A stretch of DNA of 64,000 nt from CAYLRU01 sp964386565 (GTDB taxonomy: Bacteria; Desulfobacterota; Desulfobacteria; Desulfobacterales; UBA5616): NCBI GenBank assembly GCA_964386565.1, contig CAYLRU010000007.1:1-64000 (forward strand). The letters run 5' to 3'. Both the position numbers and the translations under genes were made by a program. Below the pieces are notes generated by a model. That model saw only the letters and a program-made list of their open reading frames with translations, did no database searches and had not been told where the DNA came from. Below are positions 18,395 to 27,452 of this stretch, in pieces. Each line of letters opens with the position of its first letter. Position 1 is the stretch's first letter.

Positions 18395-18625
18395 ATGAAG
18401 TGTTCCGAGTGTGGTCATGAGGCTTCTCCGGAAAAATTTCGTTACCTTTATAATGCCAGAATCGATGCTTCCGTCAGCATGCGGCAGTGCCCCAACTGCA
18501 TGGAGGTCCTGGCCGTCAACGAATTGTCCCGTGAGGCCTTGAAAAGAGTGGGCCTGGGTGAAGCGCCCTGGGGCAAATCCGCGGGAATCGAGGATCTTGC
18601 CGAAGATGCCGTTAAAACGGTTTAG
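18395..18625 (+). CDS. Benzylsuccinate-synthase-type beta (BssB-like) small subunit
   Basis: A 76-residue protein with CSECG at residues 3-7 and CPNC near residue 32, flanking the segment FRYLYNARIDASVSMRQ. This matches the beta subunit of the benzylsuccinate synthase group, a small [4Fe-4S] protein that caps the active site of the catalytic subunit. AAAAGGAGG lies ahead of the ATG. The 250-base gap to the catalytic gene is longer than usual for this operon. A strong terminator follows, so the C-A-B genes may form their own transcript. A BssB-like paralog with an in-frame UGA lies at 34725-35063. Confidence 0.82.
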   Translation: MKCSECGHEASPEKFRYLYNARIDASVSMRQCPNCMEVLAVNELSREALKRVGLGEAPWGKSAGIEDLAEDAVKTV

Positions 18626-18662
18626 ATCAGCTTAACGACTTCCGGCTTGCATGTTTTTGTGT

Positions 18663-18704
18663 GGACCAAACGGATGCTGTTATGCATCCGTTTGTCCTGT
18701 TTTT
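18663..18704 (+). terminator. Rho-independent terminator after the BssB-like gene
   Basis: AAACGGATGC (18668-18677) pairs with GCATCCGTTT (18684-18693), extended by GGAC/GTCC, followed by TGTTTTTC. It separates the synthase genes from the mutase operon. Confidence 0.75.
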
Positions 18705-18786
18705 CAACCCTTTAAAACAACTTATCATCACGTTTGCGCATGTTTGTCCCTAATGTTTCGGGTTGCCTTGAATATGGAGAGAAACG

Positions 18787-20535
18787 ATGAAAAATCAAGA
18801 CGATAAAATTCGGGAAAAAGAAAAGCAGTGGAAAAATACCACCGTTAAAAGCGCCCTAAAAAGATTCCCTTTTCTGAAAGAATCTCCCAGTCGTTTTTAT
18901 ACCCCCCTTGATGAGAACAAGGATTTTGATTTCCTTGAAAAAGTCGGATTTCCGGGTGAATATCCGTTTACCGCCGGTGCTTACCCGTTTGACCCCACCG
19001 CCGGTCTTTCAAAACTGGCAGCCAAGGTCCCGGCCGGATCGGCCTATACCCGGGCTGCCTTGTACAGCGGTTACGGCGCACCGGAAGACACCCGTGATTA
19101 TTATAAGAATCTCATCGATAAGGGGGGAAAGCAAGGTCCCAACCTGGCCATGGATCTTCCCACTCAATGCGGATACGATTCAGACAATCCCATGGTAGAT
19201 GGAGAAGTGGGCAAGGTCGGCGTGTCAATTGATACGCTGAGGGACCTGGAAATCATCTATGAACCGTATCAGGGCGATCTTAATCTGGACAAGATAGCAT
19301 CCAATTTCACCATTAACGCACCGGCCATTTATTTAATGGCCATGTATGCGGCCCTTGCCGAAAAACGGGGTATCCCTTTGGATCGGCTGCGGGCCACGCC
19401 TCAAAATGACATTTTAAAAGAATACGTGGCCCGGGGGACATACATCTTTCCACCGAAGCCGGCCATGCGCCTTTTTCGCGATACCCTTGTCTTTCTAAAC
19501 AAACATATGCCCAAGGTCAACATCACCAGTATCGGTGGGTATCACATCAGAGAAGCCGGGGCAAACCGGAAACAGGACCTGGCGTACAGTATGGCCATCG
19601 CCATGGCCTACCTGAGGGAAGGTGTCAACACGGGGCTTGACATCGATGATTTTGCGCCCCGTTTTACGTTTAATGCATTCGGTGGAAGTATGGAATTCCT
19701 TCAGGAAATCGCCTTTCAACGGGCTGCCAGAAGAATGTATGCCCATATTCTGAAAGAAAAATTCGGGGCGAAAAATCCCAAAAGCATGATCATCCGTCAG
19801 CCCATCACCGCTCACATCGGTCCTTCGGATACCACCATTCAGCGCCCGCTGAACAATCTGACCCGGGCGGTTTTAGGCGCCATCGCCGGTGCCCTGTCCG
19901 GTGGAACCGCAGCGCCGTTTCCCCCGTACGACGAGCCCCTTGGACTGGGATGGAGCCTGGAGGCACAGCAATTGATGCAGGACGCCGGTCGCATCCTCAC
20001 CTGTGAAGCCAAGCTGCTCGACGTGGAAGATCCCTTTGCCGGATCCTACTGCATGGAACATCTCACGGACAAAATTGAGCAGGAAGCATGGGAAGAATTG
20101 AACAAGGTGGAAGAAATGGGTGGTGCGGTTGCCGGCATTGAAAACGGGTATATGCAAAAACAGGTGGCGAAAAGTGCTTATGAATACCAGAAAAAGGTGG
20201 CCAACGGCGATATTCTGATTGTCGGAGTAAACTGCTTCACCGGCGAGAATGAACTGGAAGTGGAAACCACCCGTCTGGTGCCCCACCCCTATGATCCGGG
20301 CAAACGGGAAAGGGCCCAGGAACATCAAATTACGTCGTTAAAAGAAATCAAAAGAACACGGGACGACAAACAGGTCAAAAGACTTTTATCGGAACTTAAA
20401 CAAAAAGCCCGAAAAGAAGATGAAAACCTGGCCTATCATCTTATCGACTGCGCAAAGGCCTATATCACCCTGCAGGAAGTATGCGACACCCTGAGGGATG
20501 TCTTTGGAGAATATGAAGCACCATCCATCCTATAA
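18787..20535 (+). CDS. Methylmalonyl-CoA-mutase-family large subunit (carboxyalkyl-CoA mutase)
   Basis: A 582-residue catalytic subunit without its own B12 domain, which is encoded separately at 22401-22799. The cobalamin-side histidine is His253 in GGYHIREAGA. The two residues that bind the free carboxylate in methylmalonyl-CoA mutase (Tyr89 and Arg207 there) appear to correspond to Tyr93 (LYSGYG) and Arg216 (EYVARGTYIF), so a succinyl-type substrate is likely. Between YPFT (60-63) and LYSGYG this protein has about ten more residues than methylmalonyl-CoA mutase, in a region that shapes the substrate pocket. By analogy with (1-methylalkyl)succinyl-CoA mutase, it probably rearranges a substituted succinyl-CoA to a substituted malonyl-CoA. 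GGAGAG lies ahead of the ATG. Confidence 0.88.
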   Translation: MKNQDDKIREKEKQWKNTTVKSALKRFPFLKESPSRFYTPLDENKDFDFLEKVGFPGEYPFTAGAYPFDPTAGLSKLAAKVPAGSAYTRAALYSGYGAPEDTRDYYKNLIDKGGKQGPNLAMDLPTQCGYDSDNPMVDGEVGKVGVSIDTLRDLEIIYEPYQGDLNLDKIASNFTINAPAIYLMAMYAALAEKRGIPLDRLRATPQNDILKEYVARGTYIFPPKPAMRLFRDTLVFLNKHMPKVNITSIGGYHIREAGANRKQDLAYSMAIAMAYLREGVNTGLDIDDFAPRFTFNAFGGSMEFLQEIAFQRAARRMYAHILKEKFGAKNPKSMIIRQPITAHIGPSDTTIQRPLNNLTRAVLGAIAGALSGGTAAPFPPYDEPLGLGWSLEAQQLMQDAGRILTCEAKLLDVEDPFAGSYCMEHLTDKIEQEAWEELNKVEEMGGAVAGIENGYMQKQVAKSAYEYQKKVANGDILIVGVNCFTGENELEVETTRLVPHPYDPGKRERAQEHQITSLKEIKRTRDDKQVKRLLSELKQKARKEDENLAYHLIDCAKAYITLQEVCDTLRDVFGEYEAPSIL

Positions 20536-22387
20536 ATACGAACCGTCGGACCATGATTCCTGCGGCGACGAACGGCTGACCGAACCGCAAACCGGATCAT
20601 CCACCGATTATTGTTTCCGGTATCCCATTGCCCGGGACCCGGGCCATGGGACGGGTCATCCCGACACGCTGATCGAATATCATCTCAGGCAATTGCTGGA
20701 TCTGCTTGTACCAACGTCCGGTAACCAGGAGTTCATGATTGACGGGTATAAGCTGCTGAACGACCCCGACATGGTTCATCCCATTGTTTTTTCCGAAGAA
20801 AAAACATCCTCGCCCGATGCCGGGCCCATGGATCTGTACGAGCCCAGAATCGGTTATATCCGGCGGCTGCTGGAGTCTCTGCTCGAGGTTATCGAACTTG
20901 AAGCCGACGGCAAACCCCTTCGCGTGGACGGTTTTCGTTTAAAAAACCTTTCCAACTGGCTCAGTACCGGCGGCGGTGTTTCGGATATCCTGGCCCATGC
21001 AGCATCACGGTGCAATTTAAACTGCCGTTTTTGCTATAACAAGGGAACCACACCCGCGTTAAGGCCGCGCCCCGGAGACGCATCTGATGAATATAGGGCC
21101 ATATGTCAACGGATAAAGCAGTATGTACCGGGAAGCGGACTGAATATTTTTCCGGACATGACAAGCCCGTGTGAAATGCTGGCCCATCCCCGCATATCGG
21201 ATATATTGTTTCAGTTGAGGCGTAAAACCAGGGAGTGTTTTCGTATTTCCACCAACGGTTCCACGCTTACACCGGGTATGATGAAAATCCTGACCGCCGT
21301 CAAACCGGTCTATCTTGATATATCGCTGAATTCCGCATCGCCCGTCAGACGAAGATGGCTGATGCATGACGATAAACCTGAGATCGCCATTAATGCACCC
21401 GGCCTCCTTGAAAAACTTGGAATTCCCTATTCCCTGGTTATCGTGCCCTGGCCTTTTCCTTCAACCGGAGAAATGATCGACGATTTGAGCAGAACGCTGT
21501 CTTTTGCCCAAAATCACCACCCCACCCTCGTTCAAATCAGTCTGCCGGGATACACCCGTCATTTGCTGCCGGAAAATCTTGATTTTGGTGAAGAGGTCTG
21601 GATCGCCCTGAAACGGTTTATTAAAAACCGGCGCCTTCGGATGAATTGCCCGGTTGTCATGCGACCCGGGTTATATGAAGAATATGACGAACCCGAACGT
21701 ATCAACGAGCCGATCCTCATCGGCATCATTGAAAATTCTCCCCTTGATATGGCCGGCATTCGTAAAAATGACCGGATCATGAAAATCAACGGCATCCCGG
21801 TTAAAAACCGGCGCCAGGCAAGGTCTCTTTTAACAATTCTTCATCAAAGCGATTTAAAAGCAACGCAAATTCAGGTTTTAAGAGAAAACGGCCCTCTGGA
21901 TATCCCGGTGGATCTTTGTAAGCGGGCGTATCCTTATTTGCCGGAGGCCGTCACCCACCTGGGTGCGGTTTTCAGCTCCGGTGGAATTCCGGAATCCTGG
22001 ATGGACCGGTTGCAACAGTCCATTACCTCAAGATCCGCCGGATCCGTTTTGCTATTGACATCAAAACTGATCCGGCCCGTACTGGAAACGATGATAGCCA
22101 AAAACCCGTGGTTTTCAACCATTGATTTACACTTGGCCGTTCCGGAAAACCGATATTTCGGCGGTAATATCTTCATGGGAGACCTGCTGGTGGTGGAAGA
22201 TGTCATTTCAACGGTCAGGGATTTTATCGTCAGGGAAAAGATATCACCGGATCTGGTCCTGCTCCCGTCTTCTCCGTTTCACATGAGCGGATGGGGGCGG
22301 GATCTTACCGGCCGCGTTTATCTGGATATCGAGCGTCTTTTGAAAATTCCGGTGGCGCTGGTACCATGTGACCCGCTATTTGACTAA
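20513..22387 (+). CDS. Radical SAM-PDZ-DUF512 protein between the mutase subunits
   Basis: About 624 residues (629 if started at 20498). The first 150 residues are unrecognised. A radical SAM core follows with the cluster motif CNLNCRFC (residues about 167-174). A PDZ-like domain (residues about 400-470, with GIIENSPLDMAGIRKNDRI) and a DUF512-like C-terminus (NRYFGGNIFMGDLLV) come after. In the better known relatives the PDZ domain comes before the radical SAM core, so this order is unusual. The gene overlaps the end of the mutase large subunit and is followed 13 bases later by the small subunit. A dedicated role in building, repairing or modifying the mutase or its substrate is suggested by this position but nothing in the sequence proves it. 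Confidence 0.8.
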   Translation: MKHHPSYKYEPSDHDSCGDERLTEPQTGSSTDYCFRYPIARDPGHGTGHPDTLIEYHLRQLLDLLVPTSGNQEFMIDGYKLLNDPDMVHPIVFSEEKTSSPDAGPMDLYEPRIGYIRRLLESLLEVIELEADGKPLRVDGFRLKNLSNWLSTGGGVSDILAHAASRCNLNCRFCYNKGTTPALRPRPGDASDEYRAICQRIKQYVPGSGLNIFPDMTSPCEMLAHPRISDILFQLRRKTRECFRISTNGSTLTPGMMKILTAVKPVYLDISLNSASPVRRRWLMHDDKPEIAINAPGLLEKLGIPYSLVIVPWPFPSTGEMIDDLSRTLSFAQNHHPTLVQISLPGYTRHLLPENLDFGEEVWIALKRFIKNRRLRMNCPVVMRPGLYEEYDEPERINEPILIGIIENSPLDMAGIRKNDRIMKINGIPVKNRRQARSLLTILHQSDLKATQIQVLRENGPLDIPVDLCKRAYPYLPEAVTHLGAVFSSGGIPESWMDRLQQSITSRSAGSVLLLTSKLIRPVLETMIAKNPWFSTIDLHLAVPENRYFGGNIFMGDLLVVEDVISTVRDFIVREKISPDLVLLPSSPFHMSGWGRDLTGRVYLDIERLLKIPVALVPCDPLFD

Positions 22388-22400
22388 AAGGAGAATGTAT

Positions 22401-22799
22401 ATGGAGAATAATATCAGGGTACTTGTTTCTAAAATCGGACTGGACGGTCATGATCGCGGTGCCAAGGTCATCGCGTACGGTCTTCGGGACGCGGGTTTTG
22501 AAGTCATCTTCATGGGAGTTCGACAGACACCGGAGCGAATCGTCAACATCGCCATACAAGAAGACGTACAGGTGATTGGTCTGTCCATTCTCTCGGGAGC
22601 ACATATTCCGTTAATTAAAAGACTGATGGAAAAACTGAAAAACACCGGTGGAGAAGATATCATGGTTCTTGTCGGCGGCGTCATTCCCGAAGCGGATAAA
22701 CCGGTTTTAAAAGAAATGGGCGTAACCGAAGTTTTCACTTCAGGAACCCACATCGACCAGGTGGTTGATGTCATTCATAAAAATCTCAAACAAATATGA
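22401..22799 (+). CDS. B12-binding small subunit of the mutase
   Basis: A 132-residue cobalamin-binding domain with the base-off motif DGHDRG (residues about 16-21), LSILSG and the glycine pair in VLVGGVIPE. It supplies the B12 half of the split mutase whose large subunit is at 18787-20535. I chose ATG 22401, seven bases or so after AAAAGGAG, rather than upstream starts inside the radical SAM gene. Its separation from the large subunit by a radical SAM gene is the odd point. Confidence 0.92.
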   Translation: MENNIRVLVSKIGLDGHDRGAKVIAYGLRDAGFEVIFMGVRQTPERIVNIAIQEDVQVIGLSILSGAHIPLIKRLMEKLKNTGGEDIMVLVGGVIPEADKPVLKEMGVTEVFTSGTHIDQVVDVIHKNLKQI

Positions 22800-22907
22800 A
22801 TTACGCGTTGAGATTCGGCGTTTGTTTTCTTTTGATGCAACAATGCCGAAGGGTTTACAGATTTGTAACCGTTTAACAGTTAAGAATGCCGGAAATCAAA
22901 AACAACC

Positions 22908-24107
22908 GTGGAAAAGCAAATAAAAGGACTACTCAGCGGCATCCGCATACTGGACCTTACAAGAATGCTGGCCGGTCCGTACGGTACCATGCTTCTCGGT
23001 GATCTGGGGGCGGACATCATCAAGATCGAGGACTTTGCCGGAGATTACACGAGGCTGCTGGATGCTTATTATCTGTCGATAAACCGTAACAAACGAAGCA
23101 TTGTGCTGGATATCAAGTCTTCCGAAGGCAAACGGATCTTTTATGAACTGGTCAAGGTCTCGGACGTGGTCATCGACAACATGCGGCCCCGGGCACTGCG
23201 AAAGCTCCAATTCGATTATGATGACCTGAAAATACATAATCCAAGGATCATTTCCTGCTCGCTGAGCGGGTACGGCCATACCGGACCGTACCGGGATCGC
23301 CCGGCGTTTGACCTGTCCATTCAAGCGATCAGCGGCGGCATGAGTCTTACCGGTGAAAAAGGCGGTCCCCCTTTAAAAATGGGATTGCCCATCGCCGATA
23401 TCGCCGGCGGTATGTTCGCGGCGTTTGCCGTGGTGTCCGCGTTGGTCCATCGGAATACCACCGGAGAAGGCCGAAAACTCGATGTCAGTATGCTGGACAG
23501 CCAGATTTCCATGGCATCTTATCTGGCAGCCTATTACCTGATCAACGGTACCGTGGCCGGTCCCCAAGGTGCCCGCCATGAATCCATCGTTCCCTATGAA
23601 GCATTTCGAACAAAAGACAGGTGGATCGTGGTGACCTGTGTCACGCCAAAATTCTGGGAATCCCTATGCCGGACACTGGGAATTGAGGAATTGATTTCCG
23701 ATGAGCGGTTTACCGATCCCGCTAAAAGACTTGAAAACCGTGACGCTCTGGCCTCACTCATACAGGCGGCATTTATGAATAAAACCACGGATGAATGGCT
23801 TTTTCTGCTGGACGAAGCCGGTGTGCCATGTGCTCCGGTTAATACCCTGGATCGTGCCCTTAACGATCCCCAGGTCCTGGAACGCAACATGGTTCTTGAA
23901 TTTGATCACCCCAGGCTTAACCGCATCCGGGTAGCCGGAAATCCCGTAAAAACGCCGGGACTCGAGCAACCGATGAGATGTCCGCCTGAACTGGGCGAAC
24001 ACACGGACGAGGTGTTAAAAGAATTTCTCAATTATTCCGATGATATGCTTATGAAACTGGAAAAAGAACGAATCATTGCCCGCTATAAGGAGACGAATCA
24101 TGGCTGA
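22908..24107 (+). CDS. Class III (CaiB/Frc-type) CoA-transferase
   Basis: A 399-residue CoA-transferase of the family III fold. It has the N-terminal LDLTRMLAGPYGTMLLGDLG signature, DRPAFDLSIQAISG and the catalytic-aspartate region KLDVSMLDSQ. This family includes the succinyl-CoA:benzylsuccinate CoA-transferase BbsEF, but here only one subunit gene is present, so it may be a homodimer. The likely job is to load CoA onto the succinate adduct made by the glycyl radical enzyme, using succinyl-CoA or another donor. The start is GTG at 22908 with a weak ribosome site. Its stop overlaps the next start by eight bases. Confidence 0.88.
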   Translation: MEKQIKGLLSGIRILDLTRMLAGPYGTMLLGDLGADIIKIEDFAGDYTRLLDAYYLSINRNKRSIVLDIKSSEGKRIFYELVKVSDVVIDNMRPRALRKLQFDYDDLKIHNPRIISCSLSGYGHTGPYRDRPAFDLSIQAISGGMSLTGEKGGPPLKMGLPIADIAGGMFAAFAVVSALVHRNTTGEGRKLDVSMLDSQISMASYLAAYYLINGTVAGPQGARHESIVPYEAFRTKDRWIVVTCVTPKFWESLCRTLGIEELISDERFTDPAKRLENRDALASLIQAAFMNKTTDEWLFLLDEAGVPCAPVNTLDRALNDPQVLERNMVLEFDHPRLNRIRVAGNPVKTPGLEQPMRCPPELGEHTDEVLKEFLNYSDDMLMKLEKERIIARYKETNHG

Positions 24108-24906
24108 AGATGTTGAAAAATCATTAAAGGTCAAAAAAGACGGTCATGTGGCCACGGTTACGTTCAGTCGGCCTGAAAAAAGAAATGCCCTGTCTCCCGG
24201 TCTGCTCATAGAACTTCATCAAACCCTCAAGGAATTCGAAAAAAACGACGATGTCCGGTGCGTGATTTTTCGGGGAGACGGCGATACCGCGTTTTCATCG
24301 GGATATGATATCAGCGCCATCCCCACAAAGGTGCCACCGGAAGTCCAGGAGGCCCTGAAAAAACACAATCCGCTTGAACTGGCTCTTAACAGCGTGAGAA
24401 ATTTCCGGTATCCCACCATCGCCATGATCAATGGATATGCATTCGGCGCCGGTTTCAACCTCTGCGTCTGCTGCGACATCCGAATCGCCGCAGATGATGT
24501 CCGAATGGGGATGCCGCCGGCAAAACTGGGGCTTATTTATCACCCGGGAGGACTTCAGCAGTTTATTGAAGCCTATGGTATTTCCAGAACCAAGGACATC
24601 TTTTTAACCGCTCAAACCTATAAAGGAAAAGCGCTGCTGGATCGGGGAATCGTGGATTACATGGTTAAACGCCCGGAACTGGAGACCTTTACGTATGACT
24701 ATGCATCACGGATAACGGAAAATGCACCTCTTTCCTTAAAAGGTATGAAAAAAATCATCAACATGTTCGGCAATGCCATGACCCTGGATGAAAAAGTGGT
24801 GAGAGAGGCCGAAAAAATCATCCAGGCCGGCTTCCAAAGCGACGACTTGAAAGAAGGACAACTGGCGTTTCTTGAAAAAAGAAAGCCCAATTTCACCGGA
24901 AAATAA
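24100..24906 (+). CDS. Enoyl-CoA hydratase/isomerase family protein
   Basis: A 268-residue crotonase-fold protein. It has the oxyanion-hole segments FSSGYDISAI (residues about 65-75) and GYAFGAGFNLCVCCDIRIA, and the typical C-terminal helix ending in AFLEKRKPNF. It should hydrate or isomerise an unsaturated acyl-CoA in the degradation pathway. ATG 24100 with AAGGAG upstream is preferred over 24076. A second member of the family is at 30000-30791. Confidence 0.87.
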   Translation: MAEDVEKSLKVKKDGHVATVTFSRPEKRNALSPGLLIELHQTLKEFEKNDDVRCVIFRGDGDTAFSSGYDISAIPTKVPPEVQEALKKHNPLELALNSVRNFRYPTIAMINGYAFGAGFNLCVCCDIRIAADDVRMGMPPAKLGLIYHPGGLQQFIEAYGISRTKDIFLTAQTYKGKALLDRGIVDYMVKRPELETFTYDYASRITENAPLSLKGMKKIINMFGNAMTLDEKVVREAEKIIQAGFQSDDLKEGQLAFLEKRKPNFTGK

Positions 24907-24928
24907 TTTTTAAAGGCGGGATTACTGA

Positions 24929-25741
24929 ATGGTTGATTCAAAATATATCGACCGTATCGTCAATGCTGTCAAGGAAAATAAAACCGGCGTGGCCCTGACC
25001 GGCGCCGGTATTTCCGCTGAAAGCGGCATTTCCACATACCGGGATCCTGGTGGATTATGGGATACCTATAAGGAAGGAGCATCCGGTGGAATGCTGGCGG
25101 TTCTTGCCGCGCATCCGGACAAAGCCCCTGAAATCCTGAGGAATTTCTTTGAAAAACTGTTAAAGGCCGTGCCCAATCCGGCTCATCGGGGCCTTGCGGA
25201 ATTGGAAAACCTCGGTCTGCTGAACGCCGTCATTACGCAAAATGTCGATGGCCTGCATCGTTTGGCGGGAAGCCTGACCGTGTATGAGCTGCACGGCAGC
25301 ATGTATCGGCTTCGATGTACTGCCTGCGGTGAAAAAAAACATCTGGACCGGGATGCATTGTCGGACCTTGCCCGGTCTATCCTCAAAAACCTCGGGAGTA
25401 CCCCGGAACGTGGTGAGCACAATGTTTTTCCCCCATGCGAAAAATGCGGAAAAGAAACCCGTTTCGATTATGTGGGTTTTGGAGAACCTGTTCAGGATTT
25501 AACCGATGCCATACAGCATGCGGACCATTGCGGCTGGATGATGATCGTGGGAACATCCGGGTTTGTTCATCCGGCTGCCTCGCTGCCGTACCGGGCAAAA
25601 AACCATGGGGCGTTCATCTTTGAAATCAACCCCAGGAAAAGCGAATTGACATCCATCTGCGATGTTTTTTTAAAGGGTACGGGTAGTGAAGTCGTGCCCG
25701 ATATCGTCGCCGCTTTGAAAGAAACTGTCATGAAAGGGTAA
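24929..25741 (+). CDS. Sirtuin (Sir2-type NAD-dependent protein deacylase)
   Basis: A 270-residue sirtuin with GAGISAESGISTYRDPGG, the catalytic histidine region TQNVDGLH/YELHGS, and a CxxC...CxxC zinc site (CTACGEKK and PPCEKCGKE). In the place where CobB and SIRT5 have the YxxR motif for acidic acyl groups, this protein has FFEKL, so it should not favour succinyl- or malonyl-lysine. Its location among CoA-thioester enzymes suggests it reverses acylation of pathway enzymes by reactive acyl-CoAs or controls the AMP-forming ligase. The target is unknown. Confidence 0.92.
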   Translation: MVDSKYIDRIVNAVKENKTGVALTGAGISAESGISTYRDPGGLWDTYKEGASGGMLAVLAAHPDKAPEILRNFFEKLLKAVPNPAHRGLAELENLGLLNAVITQNVDGLHRLAGSLTVYELHGSMYRLRCTACGEKKHLDRDALSDLARSILKNLGSTPERGEHNVFPPCEKCGKETRFDYVGFGEPVQDLTDAIQHADHCGWMMIVGTSGFVHPAASLPYRAKNHGAFIFEINPRKSELTSICDVFLKGTGSEVVPDIVAALKETVMKG

Positions 25742-25780
25742 CATTATATTTTTGCACTGAGAAAATAAGGAGGCCGCCAC

Positions 25781-27355
25781 ATGGATCCGTTTCTGGAAAA
25801 AAGACTCGATGAATTGAAAATGGCCCGTGAAAAAACGAAACAGGGCGGCGGGCGGGAAAAAATCGACAAGCAGCACGCCCAGGGCAAGCTGACAGCCCGT
25901 GAACGCATAGATCTGTTGCTGGATCCCGGAAGTTTTTTTGAAACCAACTTCTTAATCGGTCACTATACCGGAACGCCCGGCGACGGCATCGTTACGGGAA
26001 GCGGAGCCATCGACGGCCGACAAGTCTTTGTCTACTCCCAGGACAGGACCGTTAAAGGCGGGTCCATCGGGCTGGAACACGGCGTCAAAATGTACGAAAC
26101 CATTGAGAGAGCCCTTGAAATGCGCGTTCCGCTAATCGGGTTGAACGACTCTCCCGGCGCCCGGGCCGGGGGCCGTTCAGACGGGGATTCAGGTCCCATG
26201 AGCATTCGGACGTTTTCATCTTACCTGTCCCAAAAGCACGGGGGTTCGGTATTTTATCCCAACACCCACGCTTCGGGTATCATCCCGCAGATTTCAGCGG
26301 TTTTAGGGACCTGCGCCGGTATTTCGGTATACTCCCCTGCCCTGACCGATTTTATTTTCATGGTGGACCATACCAGTCACATGATGATCACGGGGCCTGC
26401 CATGGTAAAAGTCAGCCTGGGGGAAGATATCACCAAGGAAGAATTGGGCGGCGCCCGGGTGCATGCGCAAAAATCAGGGGTCTGTGACAAACGCTTTCCA
26501 TCAGAAGAAGAGTTGTTTAAGCAAATCCGTCGGTTGATGGGCTTTCTGCCGTTAAACTGCAATGAAAAACCGCCGGTTGTAAACACCGGCGACGATCCTG
26601 ACAGAACATGTGAGGAACTTCATGATATTGTGCCCTTTGCGCCCAACAAGTCCTTTGACGTCCGCAAACTGATCCGGGTGATTGTGGATAATGGAGACTT
26701 TTTTGAAATCAAGCCGGAATTTGCCGGTGAAATCGTCACCGGGTTCGGCCGCTTAAACGGAAAGACCGTCGGGTTTGTAGCCAATAATCCCCAGGTGCTG
26801 GCCGGATCATTAACCGTTGACAGTTCCGACAAACAGGCCCGGTTCATCCGTTTCTGCGACTGTTTCAATATTCCCATTGCCATGCTCGTGGACACCCCGG
26901 CTTACATGCCCGGATCAAGCCAGGAACATGCCGGCATTATCCGGCACGGCGCCAAGGTACTCTATGCCCTGTGCGAATCCACGGTCCCGCGAATTACCCT
27001 TGTGTTAAGAAAAGCATACGGCGGCGGCAATCTCGGGATGGGCGTGCTGCCGGGACTGGGGACGGATCTCGTTCTCTACTGGCCCACCATGGAAATCGGG
27101 GTTCTCGGAGTGGAACAGACCGTCACCCTTTTCTACGGCATGCAGGAAGGAATGACAAAGGAAAAACTGGTGGAAAAAGTTGAGGAATACCGCAATACGA
27201 CCGCCAATCCCATAGTGGATGCATCCTTCAACGTCAATGTCCATGATGTTGTCGCCCCTGCAGAGACGCGGTCATACCTGATCCGTGCCTTTGCGGCACT
27301 GGAAGGAAAGAAAAAAAAGATACCTGAAAAACGACATGGAAACATTCCATTATAA
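25781..27355 (+). CDS. Acyl-CoA carboxyltransferase (PccB/MmdA-type) subunit
   Basis: A 524-residue carboxyltransferase with the two crotonase-like halves typical of PccB and methylmalonyl-CoA decarboxylase alpha subunits. Visible motifs include GQGKLTARERIDLL-like text near residue 30, NDSPGARAGGRSDGD near 125, and YGGGNLGMG near 412. In a pathway with a succinyl-to-malonyl mutase it most likely removes CO2 from the substituted malonyl-CoA, with the carboxyl passed to biotin or another acceptor. No biotin carrier or membrane decarboxylase subunit is in the window. Start follows AAGGAGG. Confidence 0.87.
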   Translation: MDPFLEKRLDELKMAREKTKQGGGREKIDKQHAQGKLTARERIDLLLDPGSFFETNFLIGHYTGTPGDGIVTGSGAIDGRQVFVYSQDRTVKGGSIGLEHGVKMYETIERALEMRVPLIGLNDSPGARAGGRSDGDSGPMSIRTFSSYLSQKHGGSVFYPNTHASGIIPQISAVLGTCAGISVYSPALTDFIFMVDHTSHMMITGPAMVKVSLGEDITKEELGGARVHAQKSGVCDKRFPSEEELFKQIRRLMGFLPLNCNEKPPVVNTGDDPDRTCEELHDIVPFAPNKSFDVRKLIRVIVDNGDFFEIKPEFAGEIVTGFGRLNGKTVGFVANNPQVLAGSLTVDSSDKQARFIRFCDCFNIPIAMLVDTPAYMPGSSQEHAGIIRHGAKVLYALCESTVPRITLVLRKAYGGGNLGMGVLPGLGTDLVLYWPTMEIGVLGVEQTVTLFYGMQEGMTKEKLVEKVEEYRNTTANPIVDASFNVNVHDVVAPAETRSYLIRAFAALEGKKKKIPEKRHGNIPL

Positions 27356-27452
27356 AGGATGGAATTTCAAAATTTCGATTAAAACCTCTTTCTCTTAAAT
27401 GGAACGAACGGTTCAATCATGTGACAAGATTACGAAGAAAGGAAGACAGGCG

